A stretch of DNA of 64,000 bases from Gilliamella mensalis (GTDB lineage: Bacteria; Pseudomonadota; Gammaproteobacteria; Enterobacterales; Orbaceae), in NCBI RefSeq assembly GCF_900103085.1, contig NZ_FMWR01000007.1:62001-126000 (forward strand), given 5' to 3'. Shown here in pieces: positions 22,413-32,698 of this stretch (positions are counted from its first letter, which is position 1; every line of letters begins with the position of its first letter). The notes under the pieces were generated by a model, which ran no database searches, was not told where the DNA came from, and was given only the letters and a program-made list of their open reading frames with translations. A program made the translations under genes and the position numbers.

Positions 22413-22766
22413 GCCCGTATAGCAGGCATTAACATTCCTGATCAACAACATGCTGTAATTGCGTTACAAGCAATTTATGGAATTGGAAGTACTCGCGCTA
22501 AGACAATTTGTGCTGAAGCGGGTATTGCTGAACATGTGAAGATCAGAGAACTATCTGAAGATCAGATTGAAACGTTACGTGAACAAGTCGCTAAATTCAC
22601 AGTTGAAGGTGATTTACGTCGTGAAGTAACTATGAGTATCAAGCGTTTATTAGACCTTGGTTGTTATCGTGGCATGCGTCATCGTCGTGGACTACCAGTC
22701 CGTGGTCAACGCACAAAGACTAACGCTCGTACCCGCAAGGGACCGCGTAAGCCAATCAAGAAATAA
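22410..22766 (+). CDS. rpsM: 30S ribosomal protein S13 (GTG start)
   Basis: 118 residues (E. coli length), reading [20 protein letters not shown] from a GTG start, as in E. coli. The GTG is part of the S4-regulated leader and sits 5 bases after AAGGAG. S13 forms bridges between the subunits and contacts P-site tRNA. First gene of the alpha operon. Confidence 0.98.
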   Translation: MARIAGINIPDQQHAVIALQAIYGIGSTRAKTICAEAGIAEHVKIRELSEDQIETLREQVAKFTVEGDLRREVTMSIKRLLDLGCYRGMRHRRGLPVRGQRTKTNARTRKGPRKPIKK

Positions 22767-22781
22767 TTGAGGTATAATTAA

Positions 22782-23171
<390 letters not shown>

Positions 23172-23194
23172 TTTTTTAAACATTGAATGTTTAG

Positions 23195-23833
<639 letters not shown>

Positions 23834-23858
23834 AGTTTAGCACTTAAGAGAGGACATA

Positions 23859-24848
23859 ATGCAGGGTTCTGTAACAGAGTTTTTAAAACCTCACCTAGTT
23901 GATGTTGTTCAATACAGCCAAACACATGCCAAAGTGACTTTAGAGCCACTTGAGCGTGGTTTTGGTCATACTTTAGGTAATGCACTACGCCGCATTTTAT
24001 TATCATCTATGCCGGGATATGCTGTAACCGAAGTTGAAATTGACGGTGTTCTGCATGAGTACAGTACTAAAGAAGGCGTTCAAGAAGATGTACTTGATAT
24101 TTTGCTTAATTTAAAAAAATTAGCAGTACGTGTACATACAAAAGATGATGTTATGCTGACTTTAAATAAATCAGGCATTGGTGCAGTAACTGCATCTGAT
24201 ATCACTCATGATGGTGATGTTGAAATTGTTAATCCTGATTTAGTAATTTGTCATCTTACTGATGCCAATGCTTCAATTAGTATGCGTATTCGTGTACAAC
24301 GAGGACGTGGTTATGTCCCTGCTTCTGCTCGCGTTAAGTCAGAAGATGAAGAACGACCAATCGGTCGTCTGTTAGTTGACGCATGTTATAGTCCTGTAGA
24401 GCGTATCGCTTATTCTGTTGATGCTGCTCGTGTGGAACAACGTACGGATTTAGATAAACTTGTTATCGATATGGAAACCAATGGGACTATCGATCCTGAG
24501 GAATCTATTCGTCGTGCATCAACTATTTTGGCTGAACAACTTGAAGCTTTTGTTGATTTACGCGATGTACGTCAACCAGAAGTGAAAGAAGATAAACCGG
24601 AATTTGATCCAATTCTCTTACGTCCAGTAGATGATTTGGAATTAACTGTTCGGTCTGCTAATTGCTTAAAAGCAGAAGCAGTTCATTATATTGGTGATTT
24701 AGTACAACGTACCGAAGTTGAGTTACTTAAAACCCCTAATCTTGGTAAGAAATCACTTACTGAAATTAAGGATGTACTCGCATCTCGTGGTTTATCTTTA
24801 GGCATGCGTCTTGAGAACTGGCCACCAGCAAGTATTGTTGAAGACTAA
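23859..24848 (+). CDS. rpoA: DNA-directed RNA polymerase subunit alpha
   Basis: 329 residues, the E. coli length. The N-terminal assembly domain has [20 protein letters not shown]; the C-terminal domain (from about 250) has the helix-hairpin-helix that contacts UP elements and activators ([20 protein letters not shown]). AGAGAGGA precedes the ATG. Confidence 0.98.
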   Translation: MQGSVTEFLKPHLVDVVQYSQTHAKVTLEPLERGFGHTLGNALRRILLSSMPGYAVTEVEIDGVLHEYSTKEGVQEDVLDILLNLKKLAVRVHTKDDVMLTLNKSGIGAVTASDITHDGDVEIVNPDLVICHLTDANASISMRIRVQRGRGYVPASARVKSEDEERPIGRLLVDACYSPVERIAYSVDAARVEQRTDLDKLVIDMETNGTIDPEESIRRASTILAEQLEAFVDLRDVRQPEVKEDKPEFDPILLRPVDDLELTVRSANCLKAEAVHYIGDLVQRTEVELLKTPNLGKKSLTEIKDVLASRGLSLGMRLENWPPASIVED

Positions 24849-24877
24849 AATAAAATTTATATAAGAAGGATAAAGTT

Positions 24878-25267
24878 ATGCGCCATCGTAAAAGTGGTCG
24901 TCAACTGAACCGAAATAGCAGCCATCGTCAAGCAATGTTTCGTAACATGACTAGTTCACTTGTTGAACATGAAATCATCAAAACTACATTGCCTAAAGCA
25001 AAAGAGTTGCGTCGTGTTGTTGAACCGTTAATTACGCTAGCCAAAAGCGATAGCGTAGCTAATCGCCGTCTGGCTTTTGCTCGTATCCGTGATAAAGATA
25101 CAGTTAAGAAATTATTTTCAGATTTAGGTCCACGTTTTGCTACTCGCCCTGGTGGTTATGTACGTATTTTAAAATGTGGTTTCCGTGATGGAGATAATGC
25201 TCCAATGGCTTATATTGAATTAGTTGATCGCCCTGCAGTAGAAGAAGCAGAAGCAGCAGCTGAATAA
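24878..25267 (+). CDS. rplQ: 50S ribosomal protein L17
   Basis: 129 residues (127 in E. coli), starting [20 protein letters not shown]. It lies by the exit tunnel. The tail is rich in Glu and Ala (EEAEAAAE). Last gene of the alpha operon, followed by a strong terminator. Confidence 0.98.
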   Translation: MRHRKSGRQLNRNSSHRQAMFRNMTSSLVEHEIIKTTLPKAKELRRVVEPLITLAKSDSVANRRLAFARIRDKDTVKKLFSDLGPRFATRPGGYVRILKCGFRDGDNAPMAYIELVDRPAVEEAEAAAE

Positions 25268-25286
25268 TTATTAAATCATTGTGTAT

Positions 25287-25316
25287 TAAAACCGGCTATA
25301 TGCCGGTTTTTTATTT
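25287..25316 (+). terminator. Terminator at the end of the ribosomal protein cluster
   Basis: AAAACCGGC and GCCGGTTTT pair around a TATAT loop and are followed by TTATTTT, a typical intrinsic terminator 20 bases after rplQ. Confidence 0.9.
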
Positions 25317-25457
25317 TGTAATTTAGATTGATCGTAATTACTTTAATTTACAGCTTATTGAACTTATTATGGATAACTATCTACTAAGTGATATCAAGAT
25401 ATTATTGGTTGGGTAGATAAATTTCCAAACGACAGTTATTTAACTTGATAAGCATAA

Positions 25458-25661
25458 TTAATAATGTGGTGGTGGCGTTTCTTCAGATAAATTAGCAATA
25501 TTTGATGGTTGAGTAGCTTGTAGTTTTTGGGATAATAACGTTAATTGTTCTTTTAATTTACTTATATCTGCTTGAAGGTGTGTCACCATTTGGTTTAATT
25601 CTTCAATGGTAACTTCTTGAAAGGCAACTTTAGTTTCTAGCAATTCTAGTTGTTTATTCAT
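25458..25661 (-). CDS. slyX: SlyX family protein
   Basis: 67 residues (72 in E. coli). Predicted to be almost all coiled coil, with leucine-rich heptads from residue 3 to about 50 ([15 protein letters not shown]). It ends with the family hallmark ETPPPHY. Its function is unknown despite the gene name, which comes from lying next to slyD in E. coli; here it is one gene away from slyD, with radC between. Confidence 0.92.
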   Translation of the reverse strand: MNKQLELLETKVAFQEVTIEELNQMVTHLQADISKLKEQLTLLSQKLQATQPSNIANLSEETPPPHY

Positions 25662-25721
25662 AAAATAGGTTCATGTATGAGTTAGTAGGTAATAAGCTTA
25701 CATTGTAAGTAAAAATAACGA

Positions 25722-26390
25722 TTAAATCCATCCGCGTTCAGCAAAAGAAACATACTCACCTTTACCGATCACGATATGATCAACGATTCGAATATCAATT
25801 AAGTCACATACTTGTTCTATTTTCTTTGTGAGAATGCGATCTGCTTGGCTTGGTTCTGACATGCCAGAGGGGTGATTGTGAGCTAAAATTAATGCTGCTG
25901 CATTAAGTTGTAGTGCTCGCCTTGCTACTTCTCGAGGATGTACTTCTACACAATTATAAGTACCAATAAACATCTCTTCTGAATAAATAACATGATTTTG
26001 GTTATCTAAAAAAATCACCATAAAGACCTCACGATCTTTATTCACTAATCGACTGGCTAAATAGTGATGTGTTATAGTTGGTGAAGTAAGCGAGTTTTCA
26101 TTGTTCATTTTAACCTTTAGATATCGATGTGAAAGTTCGACAACCGCTTTTAATTGTGTATATTTAGCTGTACCTAATCCTTTTTTTTGGCAAAAATCAT
26201 TATGGCTTGCATTTATTAGATGATAGACAGAACCAAACTCATTTAATAATTTTTGAGATAACTCTAAAACGGGTAAATTATGGGTGCCTGTACGTAAAAA
26301 AAGAGCCAGTAATTCTGCATCACTGAGAGTTTCAACGCCAAATTTCAAAAGCTTCTCACGTGGCATTAATGCAACTGATTGTGAAGGCAT
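25722..26390 (-). CDS. radC: RadC family JAB-domain protein
   Basis: 222 residues. The N-terminal helix-hairpin-helix-like part (REKLLKFGVETLSDAELLAL) is followed by a JAB/MPN metalloprotease-like domain with the metal motif LILAHNHPSG and downstream SQAD. RadC was first linked to DNA repair in E. coli, but that assignment was later withdrawn; the true role is unknown. The gene is transcribed toward slyX and away from slyD's terminator. Confidence 0.93.
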   Translation of the reverse strand: MPSQSVALMPREKLLKFGVETLSDAELLALFLRTGTHNLPVLELSQKLLNEFGSVYHLINASHNDFCQKKGLGTAKYTQLKAVVELSHRYLKVKMNNENSLTSPTITHHYLASRLVNKDREVFMVIFLDNQNHVIYSEEMFIGTYNCVEVHPREVARRALQLNAAALILAHNHPSGMSEPSQADRILTKKIEQVCDLIDIRIVDHIVIGKGEYVSFAERGWI

Positions 26391-26514
26391 AATTGTTAGA
26401 TTCCAATAATTGTAAAACCCAAATTATTAAAGGAAAAATTAATCAGGTAAAATGATAATGTAAAATATTGGGAGTTATTTCACAAATAATTAGGTAATAT
26501 TAAATATATGTTAA

Positions 26515-26546
26515 ATAAAAAGCGCTATGCAGCGCTTTTATAATTT
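26515..26546 (-). terminator. Terminator after slyD
   Basis: AAAAGCGCT and AGCGCTTTT pair around ATGC just downstream of slyD on the minus strand and are followed there by TTTTTATTT. The stem is symmetrical, but only slyD ends nearby. Confidence 0.85.
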
Positions 26547-26567
26547 CATTTTAATGGGGGGGATGGA

Positions 26568-27143
26568 TTAGTGACAACCACATCCTCCATGACCACCGCC
26601 ACAGCAACCCGTGTTTTCATCATCTTCATCTTCATGAGAGTGACCACCACAGCCACAACCACCATGTCCGTGATCATGTCCATGTTCACCATGAATATGA
26701 CCATGAGCAATTTCTTCTTCAGTTGCTTCACGGATAGCTAATACTTCAACATTAAATTTTAGGTCTTGCCCTGCTAGCATGTGGTTGCCGTCAATAGTAA
26801 CGCTATCACCATCGATAGCGGTAATTTCAACAGGTAAAGAACCCTGATCAGTATCTGCAAAAAAGCGCATGCCTACTTCGAGTTCATCAACGCCGACAAA
26901 TACATCACGAGGAACATTTTGCACAAGTGCATCATTAAAATCACCATAGGCATTAATTATTTCAACTTCAAATTTATCACCAACTTGATGACCTTCTAGC
27001 GCGTTTTCAAGATCTTGTAATAGATTACCAGCACCTTGTAGATATTCAAGGGGGGCAGTAGCGGTTGCTTCGTCAACTAAAACGCCATCTGTAGTACGCA
27101 CTTGATATGCCATACTCACTACTGTATTTTTTGCTATTTTCAT
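26568..27143 (-). CDS. slyD: FKBP-type peptidyl-prolyl isomerase and metallochaperone SlyD
   Basis: 191 residues (196 in E. coli). An FKBP domain (residues 1-70 and about 130-148) is split by the insert-in-flap chaperone domain. The tail from about 150 is His-, Cys- and Gly-rich (HGHDHGHGGCGCGGHSHEDE and GCCGGGHGGCGCH) and should bind nickel, as in E. coli where SlyD serves hydrogenase maturation. No hydrogenase genes are in view. It has its own terminator; TGGAGAAAAA is the ribosome site. Confidence 0.96.
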   Translation of the reverse strand: MKIAKNTVVSMAYQVRTTDGVLVDEATATAPLEYLQGAGNLLQDLENALEGHQVGDKFEVEIINAYGDFNDALVQNVPRDVFVGVDELEVGMRFFADTDQGSLPVEITAIDGDSVTIDGNHMLAGQDLKFNVEVLAIREATEEEIAHGHIHGEHGHDHGHGGCGCGGHSHEDEDDENTGCCGGGHGGCGCH

Positions 27144-27292
27144 TTTTTCTCCAACAAACTGTTACCGTGCAAATTGGCATAAATTTTAACGGAAAAAACA
27201 GTATATGTATTCTAAATTTTATGTTTTTGTTCAAAACTTACAAAAAGAATAATATAAGTAAGTAAGATAGTAATTTGATATTAAATATCATT

Positions 27293-27332
27293 AAAAAGGC
27301 GCAACCATGAATGGTTTAGCGCCTTTTTCATA
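27293..27332 (-). terminator. Terminator after fabI
   Basis: AAAAAGGCGC (27293-27302) pairs with GCGCCTTTTT (27319-27328) around a 16-base loop, 18 bases beyond the fabI stop. On the minus strand the stem ends in a T run. Confidence 0.8.
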
Positions 27333-27346
27333 TATGATGAGATTGC

Positions 27347-28135
27347 TTATTTAAGTTCTAACTCATTCATTGCAGCGATGCTAAATCCACCATCGACGTG
27401 AATTACTTCACCAGTAATGCCTGATGCTAAATTAGAACATAAAAATGCTGCTGAATTGCCGACATCTTCAGTAGTCACTGTGCGACGAATTGGGGTTACT
27501 GATTCGCAGTGAGATAACATCTTTTTGAAATCTTTAATGCCTGATGCGGCAAGTGTACGAATTGGACCTGCTGAAATTGCATTAACACGTACACCTTCTG
27601 GTCCCATCGCATTTGCCATATAACGTACATTGGCTTCGAGTGATGCTTTAGCAAGCCCCATCACATTATAGTTAGGGATTGCACGTTCAGCGCCAAGGTA
27701 AGAAAGCGTAACCAGTGCTGAGCCTGGATTTAACATTGACCGGCATGCTTTAGCCATGGCAACAAAGCTGTAAGAGCTGATATCGTGAGCGATTGAAAAC
27801 CCTTCACGAGTTACAGCATTAACATAATCACCATCTAATTGATCACCCGGTGCAAAAGCGATAGCGTGGACAAAACCGTCGAATTTATCCCATGTTTTTG
27901 CAAGTTCAGTAAATAGTTCTGTGATGCTTTCATCATGTGCAACATCGCAAGGTAGAACGATTTTTGAACCAAAATCAGCGGCAAACTCCTCAACACGACC
28001 TTTTAATTTATCGTTTTGGTAAGTAAAAGCAAGTTCAGCACCCTCACGATGCATAGATTGTGCAATACCGTAAGCAATAGAACGGTTACTTGCAACACCC
28101 GTAACAAGTATACGTTTGCCTGTTAAAAATCCCAT
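27347..28135 (-). CDS. fabI: Enoyl-[acyl-carrier-protein] reductase (NADH)
   Basis: 262 residues from the ATG at 28133-28135 ([19 protein letters not shown]), the E. coli length, with GAGGAAC as ribosome site. An in-frame ATG eight codons earlier is not supported. Short-chain dehydrogenase fold; the catalytic Tyr-x6-Lys is in [10 protein letters not shown], and the NADH-binding [13 protein letters not shown] is near the start. It reduces trans-2-enoyl-ACP in the last step of each fatty-acid elongation cycle and is the triclosan target in relatives. Confidence 0.97.
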   Translation of the reverse strand: MGFLTGKRILVTGVASNRSIAYGIAQSMHREGAELAFTYQNDKLKGRVEEFAADFGSKIVLPCDVAHDESITELFTELAKTWDKFDGFVHAIAFAPGDQLDGDYVNAVTREGFSIAHDISSYSFVAMAKACRSMLNPGSALVTLSYLGAERAIPNYNVMGLAKASLEANVRYMANAMGPEGVRVNAISAGPIRTLAASGIKDFKKMLSHCESVTPIRRTVTTEDVGNSAAFLCSNLASGITGEVIHVDGGFSIAAMNELELK

Positions 28136-28263
28136 AAATTGTTCCTCTAATGTTTTCACTATATAGTCTAGGATGGTGAAGATTATATGTTGATCAAGCC
28201 AACTTCGCTACAATAAATTTATGTTTCGCTACTTGTTGTTATTTTAACTGGTGTTACTGCGAG

Positions 28264-28299
28264 TTGTTTAGACGCTCAATAATTGACTATAATAGTCAA
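28264..28299 (+). promoter_or_regulatory. Probable tehB promoter with overlapping palindromic operator
   Basis: TTGTTT (28264-28269) and TATAAT (28288-28293) are 18 bases apart. The -10 lies within the near-perfect palindrome TTGACTATAATAGTCAA (28283-28299; 8-bp arms around one A). Such a site would let a dimeric repressor block the promoter; the regulator is unknown. Confidence 0.6.
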
Positions 28300-28329
28300 C
28301 TATTGATTTGTTTTAAGGATGATATTATT

Positions 28330-29190
28330 TTGGAAAATTTATTTAATTATAAAATGTTACCTGTCTGGGATGTTAAAAATTTACCACAAGTGTTTTGCGA
28401 AAAATACCATACCCAAGAAGGTACATGGGCACAGTTACACATTATTGCTGGTTGCTTAGATCTCGAGATATTAACAACGCAAGAGGAGATCAAAAGTCGA
28501 CACCATTATGATATATTGCATCAACCACCACTTATATTACCGTTGCATTGGTATCGTATTGTCAATGTATCGGATGATCTAAAATGTCAGTTAGCATTTT
28601 ATTGTCAACCAGAGGATTATACTCATAAAAAGTACCAAATGACTAAAACACATTCTGAAGTGGTGTCTGCTTGCCAATTTATACCTAAGGGTAGAGCATT
28701 AGATCTTGGTTGTGGATCTGGTCGTAATTCGCTTTATTTGCAATTATTAGGTTTTGATGTCAACGCTGTTGATAAATCGGAACAGAGTATTAATAATTTA
28801 CAACAGATTATCAATGATGAGAATCTAAACCATATTACAGCATCTAACTATGATATTAACCAAGCCAACTTAAAAGGTGAATATGATTTTATTATCTCAA
28901 CAGTTGTGATGATGTTTTTACAACCAGATAAAATCCCAGATATTCTTCATAATATGCAGGCTATCACCAAACGTGGCGGTTATAATCTTATCGTCTGTGC
29001 AATGTCGACGGCTGATTATCCTTGTTCAGTGGGATTTTCATTCACATTTAAAGAACAAGAATTACTCAACTACTATCAAGGTTGGGAAATTTTAAAATAC
29101 AATGAAGATATAGGTCAATTACATAAAACTGATATTCATGGTAATCGTATAAAATTGAGATTTGCAACACTGTTAGCGAGAAAACGATAA
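28330..29190 (+). CDS. tehB: SAM-dependent methyltransferase TehB, Haemophilus type (TTG start)
   Basis: 286 residues when read from the TTG at 28330, which reproduces the Haemophilus TehB N-terminus (ENLFNYKMLPVWDVKNLP); AAGGA lies 10 bases upstream. Downstream ATG at 28354 would cut eight conserved residues. Residues 1-90 form the small cupin-like domain (DUF1971) found in the long TehB form but not in E. coli TehB. The rest is a class I methyltransferase with ALDLGCGSGRNSLYL. In relatives it methylates tellurite or selenite and confers resistance. No tehA is nearby. Confidence 0.9.
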   Translation: MENLFNYKMLPVWDVKNLPQVFCEKYHTQEGTWAQLHIIAGCLDLEILTTQEEIKSRHHYDILHQPPLILPLHWYRIVNVSDDLKCQLAFYCQPEDYTHKKYQMTKTHSEVVSACQFIPKGRALDLGCGSGRNSLYLQLLGFDVNAVDKSEQSINNLQQIINDENLNHITASNYDINQANLKGEYDFIISTVVMMFLQPDKIPDILHNMQAITKRGGYNLIVCAMSTADYPCSVGFSFTFKEQELLNYYQGWEILKYNEDIGQLHKTDIHGNRIKLRFATLLARKR

Positions 29191-29233
29191 ATATTACAGG
29201 ATTAAATATCCTGTAATATTGCAGTTTGGATGC

Positions 29234-30196
29234 TTAATCCATACTGAGCTTTTCGCCAACAACAAACCAAGACTGACGAGAATTTAATAAATCTTGTGCT
29301 GACATTGGTTTTTTACCTGCTGGTTGGAGCTTTGTCATATTTAATGCACCTTCGCTAGTTGCGATGCAAATGCCGTTTTTGTCTGCTTGCAAAATCGTGC
29401 CAGCAGGCTGTTTTGAATCAATTTCAACGATTTGAGCTTGCCATACCTTAACCGGTTCGCCATTAACGATAAAATAGCTAATCGGCCATGGGTTAAAAGC
29501 GCGGACACAACGCTCGAGTTGCTCGGCAGATAAATTCCAATCAAGTTTGGCTTCTTGTTTGGAAAGCTTTTCGGCATAGGTAACTTTCGCTTCATCTTGC
29601 TTTTCTGGTTGGATTTTCCCTTCACTGATTAACGCTAATGTATCAAGCAGACCTTGGGGACCAAGCTTTGCTAGTTTTTCATACAGCGATGCGCTGGTAT
29701 CGGCTGGCTCAATTGGGCAGGTAAGCTTATAAAGCATATCACCTGTATCAAGTCCTGCATCCATCTGCATAATGGTAATGCCCGTTTCTTGATCTCCTGC
29801 CCAGCAAGCACGCTGAATCGGTGCTGCGCCACGCCAGCGTGGTAATAATGAACCATGCACATTTAAACAACCCAGTTTGGGCATATCAAGCACCGCTTGC
29901 GGTAAAATAAGCCCATAAGCAACAACAATCATAATGTCAGCATTAAGTTCAGCGATGATTTTTTGGTTTTCTTCGGATCTAAGCGTTGCGGGTTGATAAA
30001 CAGGCAGACTATTTTCAATCGCTAATTGTTTAACAGGACTTGCGGTTAATTTATTACCACGACCCGCAGGGCGATCGGGCTGCGTAAAAACCGCTATTAC
30101 ATTATGGTTAGTATCAATGAGCGCTTTTAAATGGGTAGCTGCAAAATCAGGGGTTCCAGCAAAAATAATATTTAATGGTTTAGTTGCATGAGGCAT
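29234..30196 (-). CDS. fmt: Methionyl-tRNA formyltransferase
   Basis: 320 residues from the ATG at 30194-30196 ([20 protein letters not shown]); a second in-frame ATG five codons upstream is possible and neither has a clear ribosome site. The formyl-tetrahydrofolate site [17 protein letters not shown] and the DAGLDTGDM block are conserved; the C-terminal OB domain binds tRNA. It formylates initiator Met-tRNA. In E. coli fmt follows def (peptide deformylase); here def is not adjacent, with about 370 non-coding bases upstream. Confidence 0.95.
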   Translation of the reverse strand: MPHATKPLNIIFAGTPDFAATHLKALIDTNHNVIAVFTQPDRPAGRGNKLTASPVKQLAIENSLPVYQPATLRSEENQKIIAELNADIMIVVAYGLILPQAVLDMPKLGCLNVHGSLLPRWRGAAPIQRACWAGDQETGITIMQMDAGLDTGDMLYKLTCPIEPADTSASLYEKLAKLGPQGLLDTLALISEGKIQPEKQDEAKVTYAEKLSKQEAKLDWNLSAEQLERCVRAFNPWPISYFIVNGEPVKVWQAQIVEIDSKQPAGTILQADKNGICIATSEGALNMTKLQPAGKKPMSAQDLLNSRQSWFVVGEKLSMD

Positions 30197-30211
30197 AAGT
30201 ATTATGTCCAT

Positions 30212-30527
30212 AATCGATAAATTATATGGATTATACCTGAAATTTTAGAGAGAATCTTTAATCAAAAAGATATCACAATTATTATAAATACCTTTTATTT
30301 GTATCAAATTTGAAGGTAATATTTATAAAAGTAGAAGATGATGAACTACCTCTCTTTCATAAAGATTAATAATAGTATTTTTTAAAGATTATTTTGGGTT
30401 AGCTAGGTTTTAGACATTATCACTATTGCTATTTATTGCACTCAATAGACAACGCGCCCGAAGCAAACTATTACCAAATCATGTCCATAAAACCGGCAAA
30501 AGCTATAAAAAATCAGTAAATCTATTT
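30212..30527. other. Intergenic spacer upstream of fmt
   Basis: No credible reading frame, def remnant or RNA gene is seen in this roughly 300-base AT-rich gap. It presumably holds the fmt promoter, which I could not pick out with confidence. Confidence 0.4.
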
Positions 30528-30567
30528 AACTTTTTAATTGTTTTTTAAAGAAAACAATTAAAAAGTT
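30528..30567 (-). terminator. Long perfect AT-rich inverted repeat after the SLC13 transporter gene
   Basis: Two perfect 17-base arms (AACTTTTTAATTGTTTT at 30528-30544 and its complement at 30551-30567) flank a 6-base loop, six bases beyond the transporter stop. The T-rich 3' arm on the minus strand could act as terminator, although the stem is almost pure A/T. Confidence 0.6.
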
Positions 30568-30572
30568 AGTTT

Positions 30573-32480
30573 TTAAAACGGAAAAAATATTGGCACTAAA
30601 GCAATATCCACCGCCATTACCAAAAAAGTTAACGGTACGCCAATTTTAACAAAATCCCCAAAGCTATATCCACCCGGTGCAACCACCATGGTTTTAATTG
30701 GTGATGATACGGGGGTAATAAATGATGCCGATGTGGCAATGGCAACCGTCATGGCAAATGGATAGGGCGAATAATCAAATTTTAGTGCTAAATCAATGGC
30801 GATTGGTGCAATTAAAATGGCGGTTGCAGTATTGGATATAAATAACCCAATGGTTGAACATAATAAAAAAATAAATGTCAGCACCATGTAAGGCCCGAAA
30901 GAACGTAGGTGAACTTCAAGCCAAGCAGATATAAGCGAAATACCGCCTGTTTTATTGAGAGCAAGTGCAAAAGGCATCATACCAATAATTAAAATTAAAG
31001 TTGGCCAGTGTATGGATTTGTAGGCATTAGTCATATCAATACAGCGCGTCGCGCCCATTAATAAACAAGCGATTAAGGCGGCAACCACATTAGGTACAAT
31101 GCCAGTTACCATTAACGTAATCATGATGGCGAGATTAATTAAAGCTGCGGGTGCTTGTGAACTTGCTGGTGCAATATCGTCGATATCAGCCGGAAAGTCT
31201 AAGACCACAAAATCACTGGTTCGCGTTTGTAATTTTTGGATCGATCCCCAATCGCCACAAACTAATAAAGTATCGCTCATTTCTAAACGTTCTTGGAATA
31301 AGTTGTTTGTTTCAACGGGTGCATGATTGCGCCAAATACCAATTACAGTCAGAAAATATTTTCCTCTAAAACCGATTTCATTGAGTGTCTTACCACATAG
31401 TGTAGATTCTGGTAGTAGGGCAACTTCTGCCATACCGACTTGTTTAACTTGCTCTGAAAAGTACTCACCGCGTAAAATTTTTGGTTCAAGGCTATTGGTG
31501 GTTAAAAAGGTGCGATAATCCGCTTCCGAGTGTGACATATCCAGTAGCAAAATATCATTTTCACGAAACTCAGTTGAACCATTAACTGGAATTAATACTT
31601 TGTGGAATTTGCGCCAACGTTCAATACCAATAACATTTACACCATGTTCACTACGCAAATGCAAGCCATCAATTGTGCGCCCAACAAAAGGCGAGCCAGC
31701 TAATATTTGTGCACGGTGGGCACGGCCAATTAATTTATAGTCACGGATTAAATCGGTAATTTTTCGTCTTTGTGGTTGAATATTAGTTGGGGTGATTTGT
31801 TCAGCAGTGAGCAACCAATTGCGTGTTAATATGCAATAAATAACTCCGACAATTAAAACACCGATCCCGATTGGCGTAATCGAGAAAAAACTGAATTCAG
31901 TCAAAGCTGCGCGGTTTAATTCACTGTTAACAACAAGGTTTGGTGCTGTTGCAACTAAAGTCATCATGCCACTTATTAATGCCGCAATACAAAGCGGCAT
32001 CATTAATTTTTTAACATGAATACCCGTGTGATTGGCAATACTAATGGCAACAGGGATGAAAATGGCTACAACCCCTGTTGAACTCATGACTGAGCCAAGC
32101 AAGGCAACACCTAACATAATACAGGTAATAATGCGAATATCATTTTTGCCTGCTATTTTAAGAATATATTCGCTCATTTTGTATGAGACGCCCGTTCTCA
32201 CTAAGCTTTCCCCAATAATAAATAATAGCGCAATTAAGATTATATTGGGATCACTAAAGCCCGCTAATGCCTCCGCTGGTGTTAATACACCACTAATGGT
32301 GATAGCTGTAATTGTGAGTAATGCAATAATGTCCATTCTCAATTTACTAAATGAGAAGAGTAAAATGGCGGTAAATAACAATAAACAGACGATAATAAAA
32401 GGAAAATATTGGTTTAAATAATCAGGCAAAAAAGCAGTAATCGACGACATTAAACTATGCCCAGATGACGATTGTTCCAC
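30573..32480 (-). CDS. SLC13/DASS-family transporter with two TrkA-C (RCK_C) domains
   Basis: 635 residues. Membrane segments occupy about 25-225 and 445-635 and match the ArsB/NhaD-SLC13 (CitMHS-like) superfamily, with repeats such as SSTGVVAIFIPVAISIAN and SNTATAILIAPIAIDLA. Between them lie two cytoplasmic TrkA-C domains (about 250-325 and 345-415), e.g. VIGIERWRKFHKVLIPVNG. The layout equals E. coli YfbS. The family usually moves dicarboxylates, sulfate or similar anions with sodium; the substrate cannot be read from sequence. The TrkA-C domains suggest control by a small ligand. Confidence 0.85.
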   Translation of the reverse strand: MEQSSSGHSLMSSITAFLPDYLNQYFPFIIVCLLLFTAILLFSFSKLRMDIIALLTITAITISGVLTPAEALAGFSDPNIILIALLFIIGESLVRTGVSYKMSEYILKIAGKNDIRIITCIMLGVALLGSVMSSTGVVAIFIPVAISIANHTGIHVKKLMMPLCIAALISGMMTLVATAPNLVVNSELNRAALTEFSFFSITPIGIGVLIVGVIYCILTRNWLLTAEQITPTNIQPQRRKITDLIRDYKLIGRAHRAQILAGSPFVGRTIDGLHLRSEHGVNVIGIERWRKFHKVLIPVNGSTEFRENDILLLDMSHSEADYRTFLTTNSLEPKILRGEYFSEQVKQVGMAEVALLPESTLCGKTLNEIGFRGKYFLTVIGIWRNHAPVETNNLFQERLEMSDTLLVCGDWGSIQKLQTRTSDFVVLDFPADIDDIAPASSQAPAALINLAIMITLMVTGIVPNVVAALIACLLMGATRCIDMTNAYKSIHWPTLILIIGMMPFALALNKTGGISLISAWLEVHLRSFGPYMVLTFIFLLCSTIGLFISNTATAILIAPIAIDLALKFDYSPYPFAMTVAIATSASFITPVSSPIKTMVVAPGGYSFGDFVKIGVPLTFLVMAVDIALVPIFFPF

Positions 32481-32698
32481 GGGATATGACTCTATTATTT
32501 CGATAATATTTTCGACATAATACCTTGATTTATTACAATAGGGAATATATTTTCTTAAACTTTGTTGTGCAATATTATAACAACGGTTGTGTTTTTAGCA
32601 TTTATTGCTATTTATGTTAAATCCTATTCGCGTTATTAAAATGTGGGTGTAATTTATGCAAATAGGTGAATACATTCAAAGACCTTTTAGGAGATTAT

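Noticed and set aside
26568-26710. Repetitive GGCCAC-like DNA at the end of slyD, considered as a tandem repeat
   Set aside because: It encodes the normal metal-binding tail of SlyD.
26546-26731. 61-residue Met/Val-rich frame on the minus strand inside slyD
   Set aside because: It is the frame-shifted reading of the slyD His/Gly-rich tail (repetitive CAT/GGT codons), not a gene.
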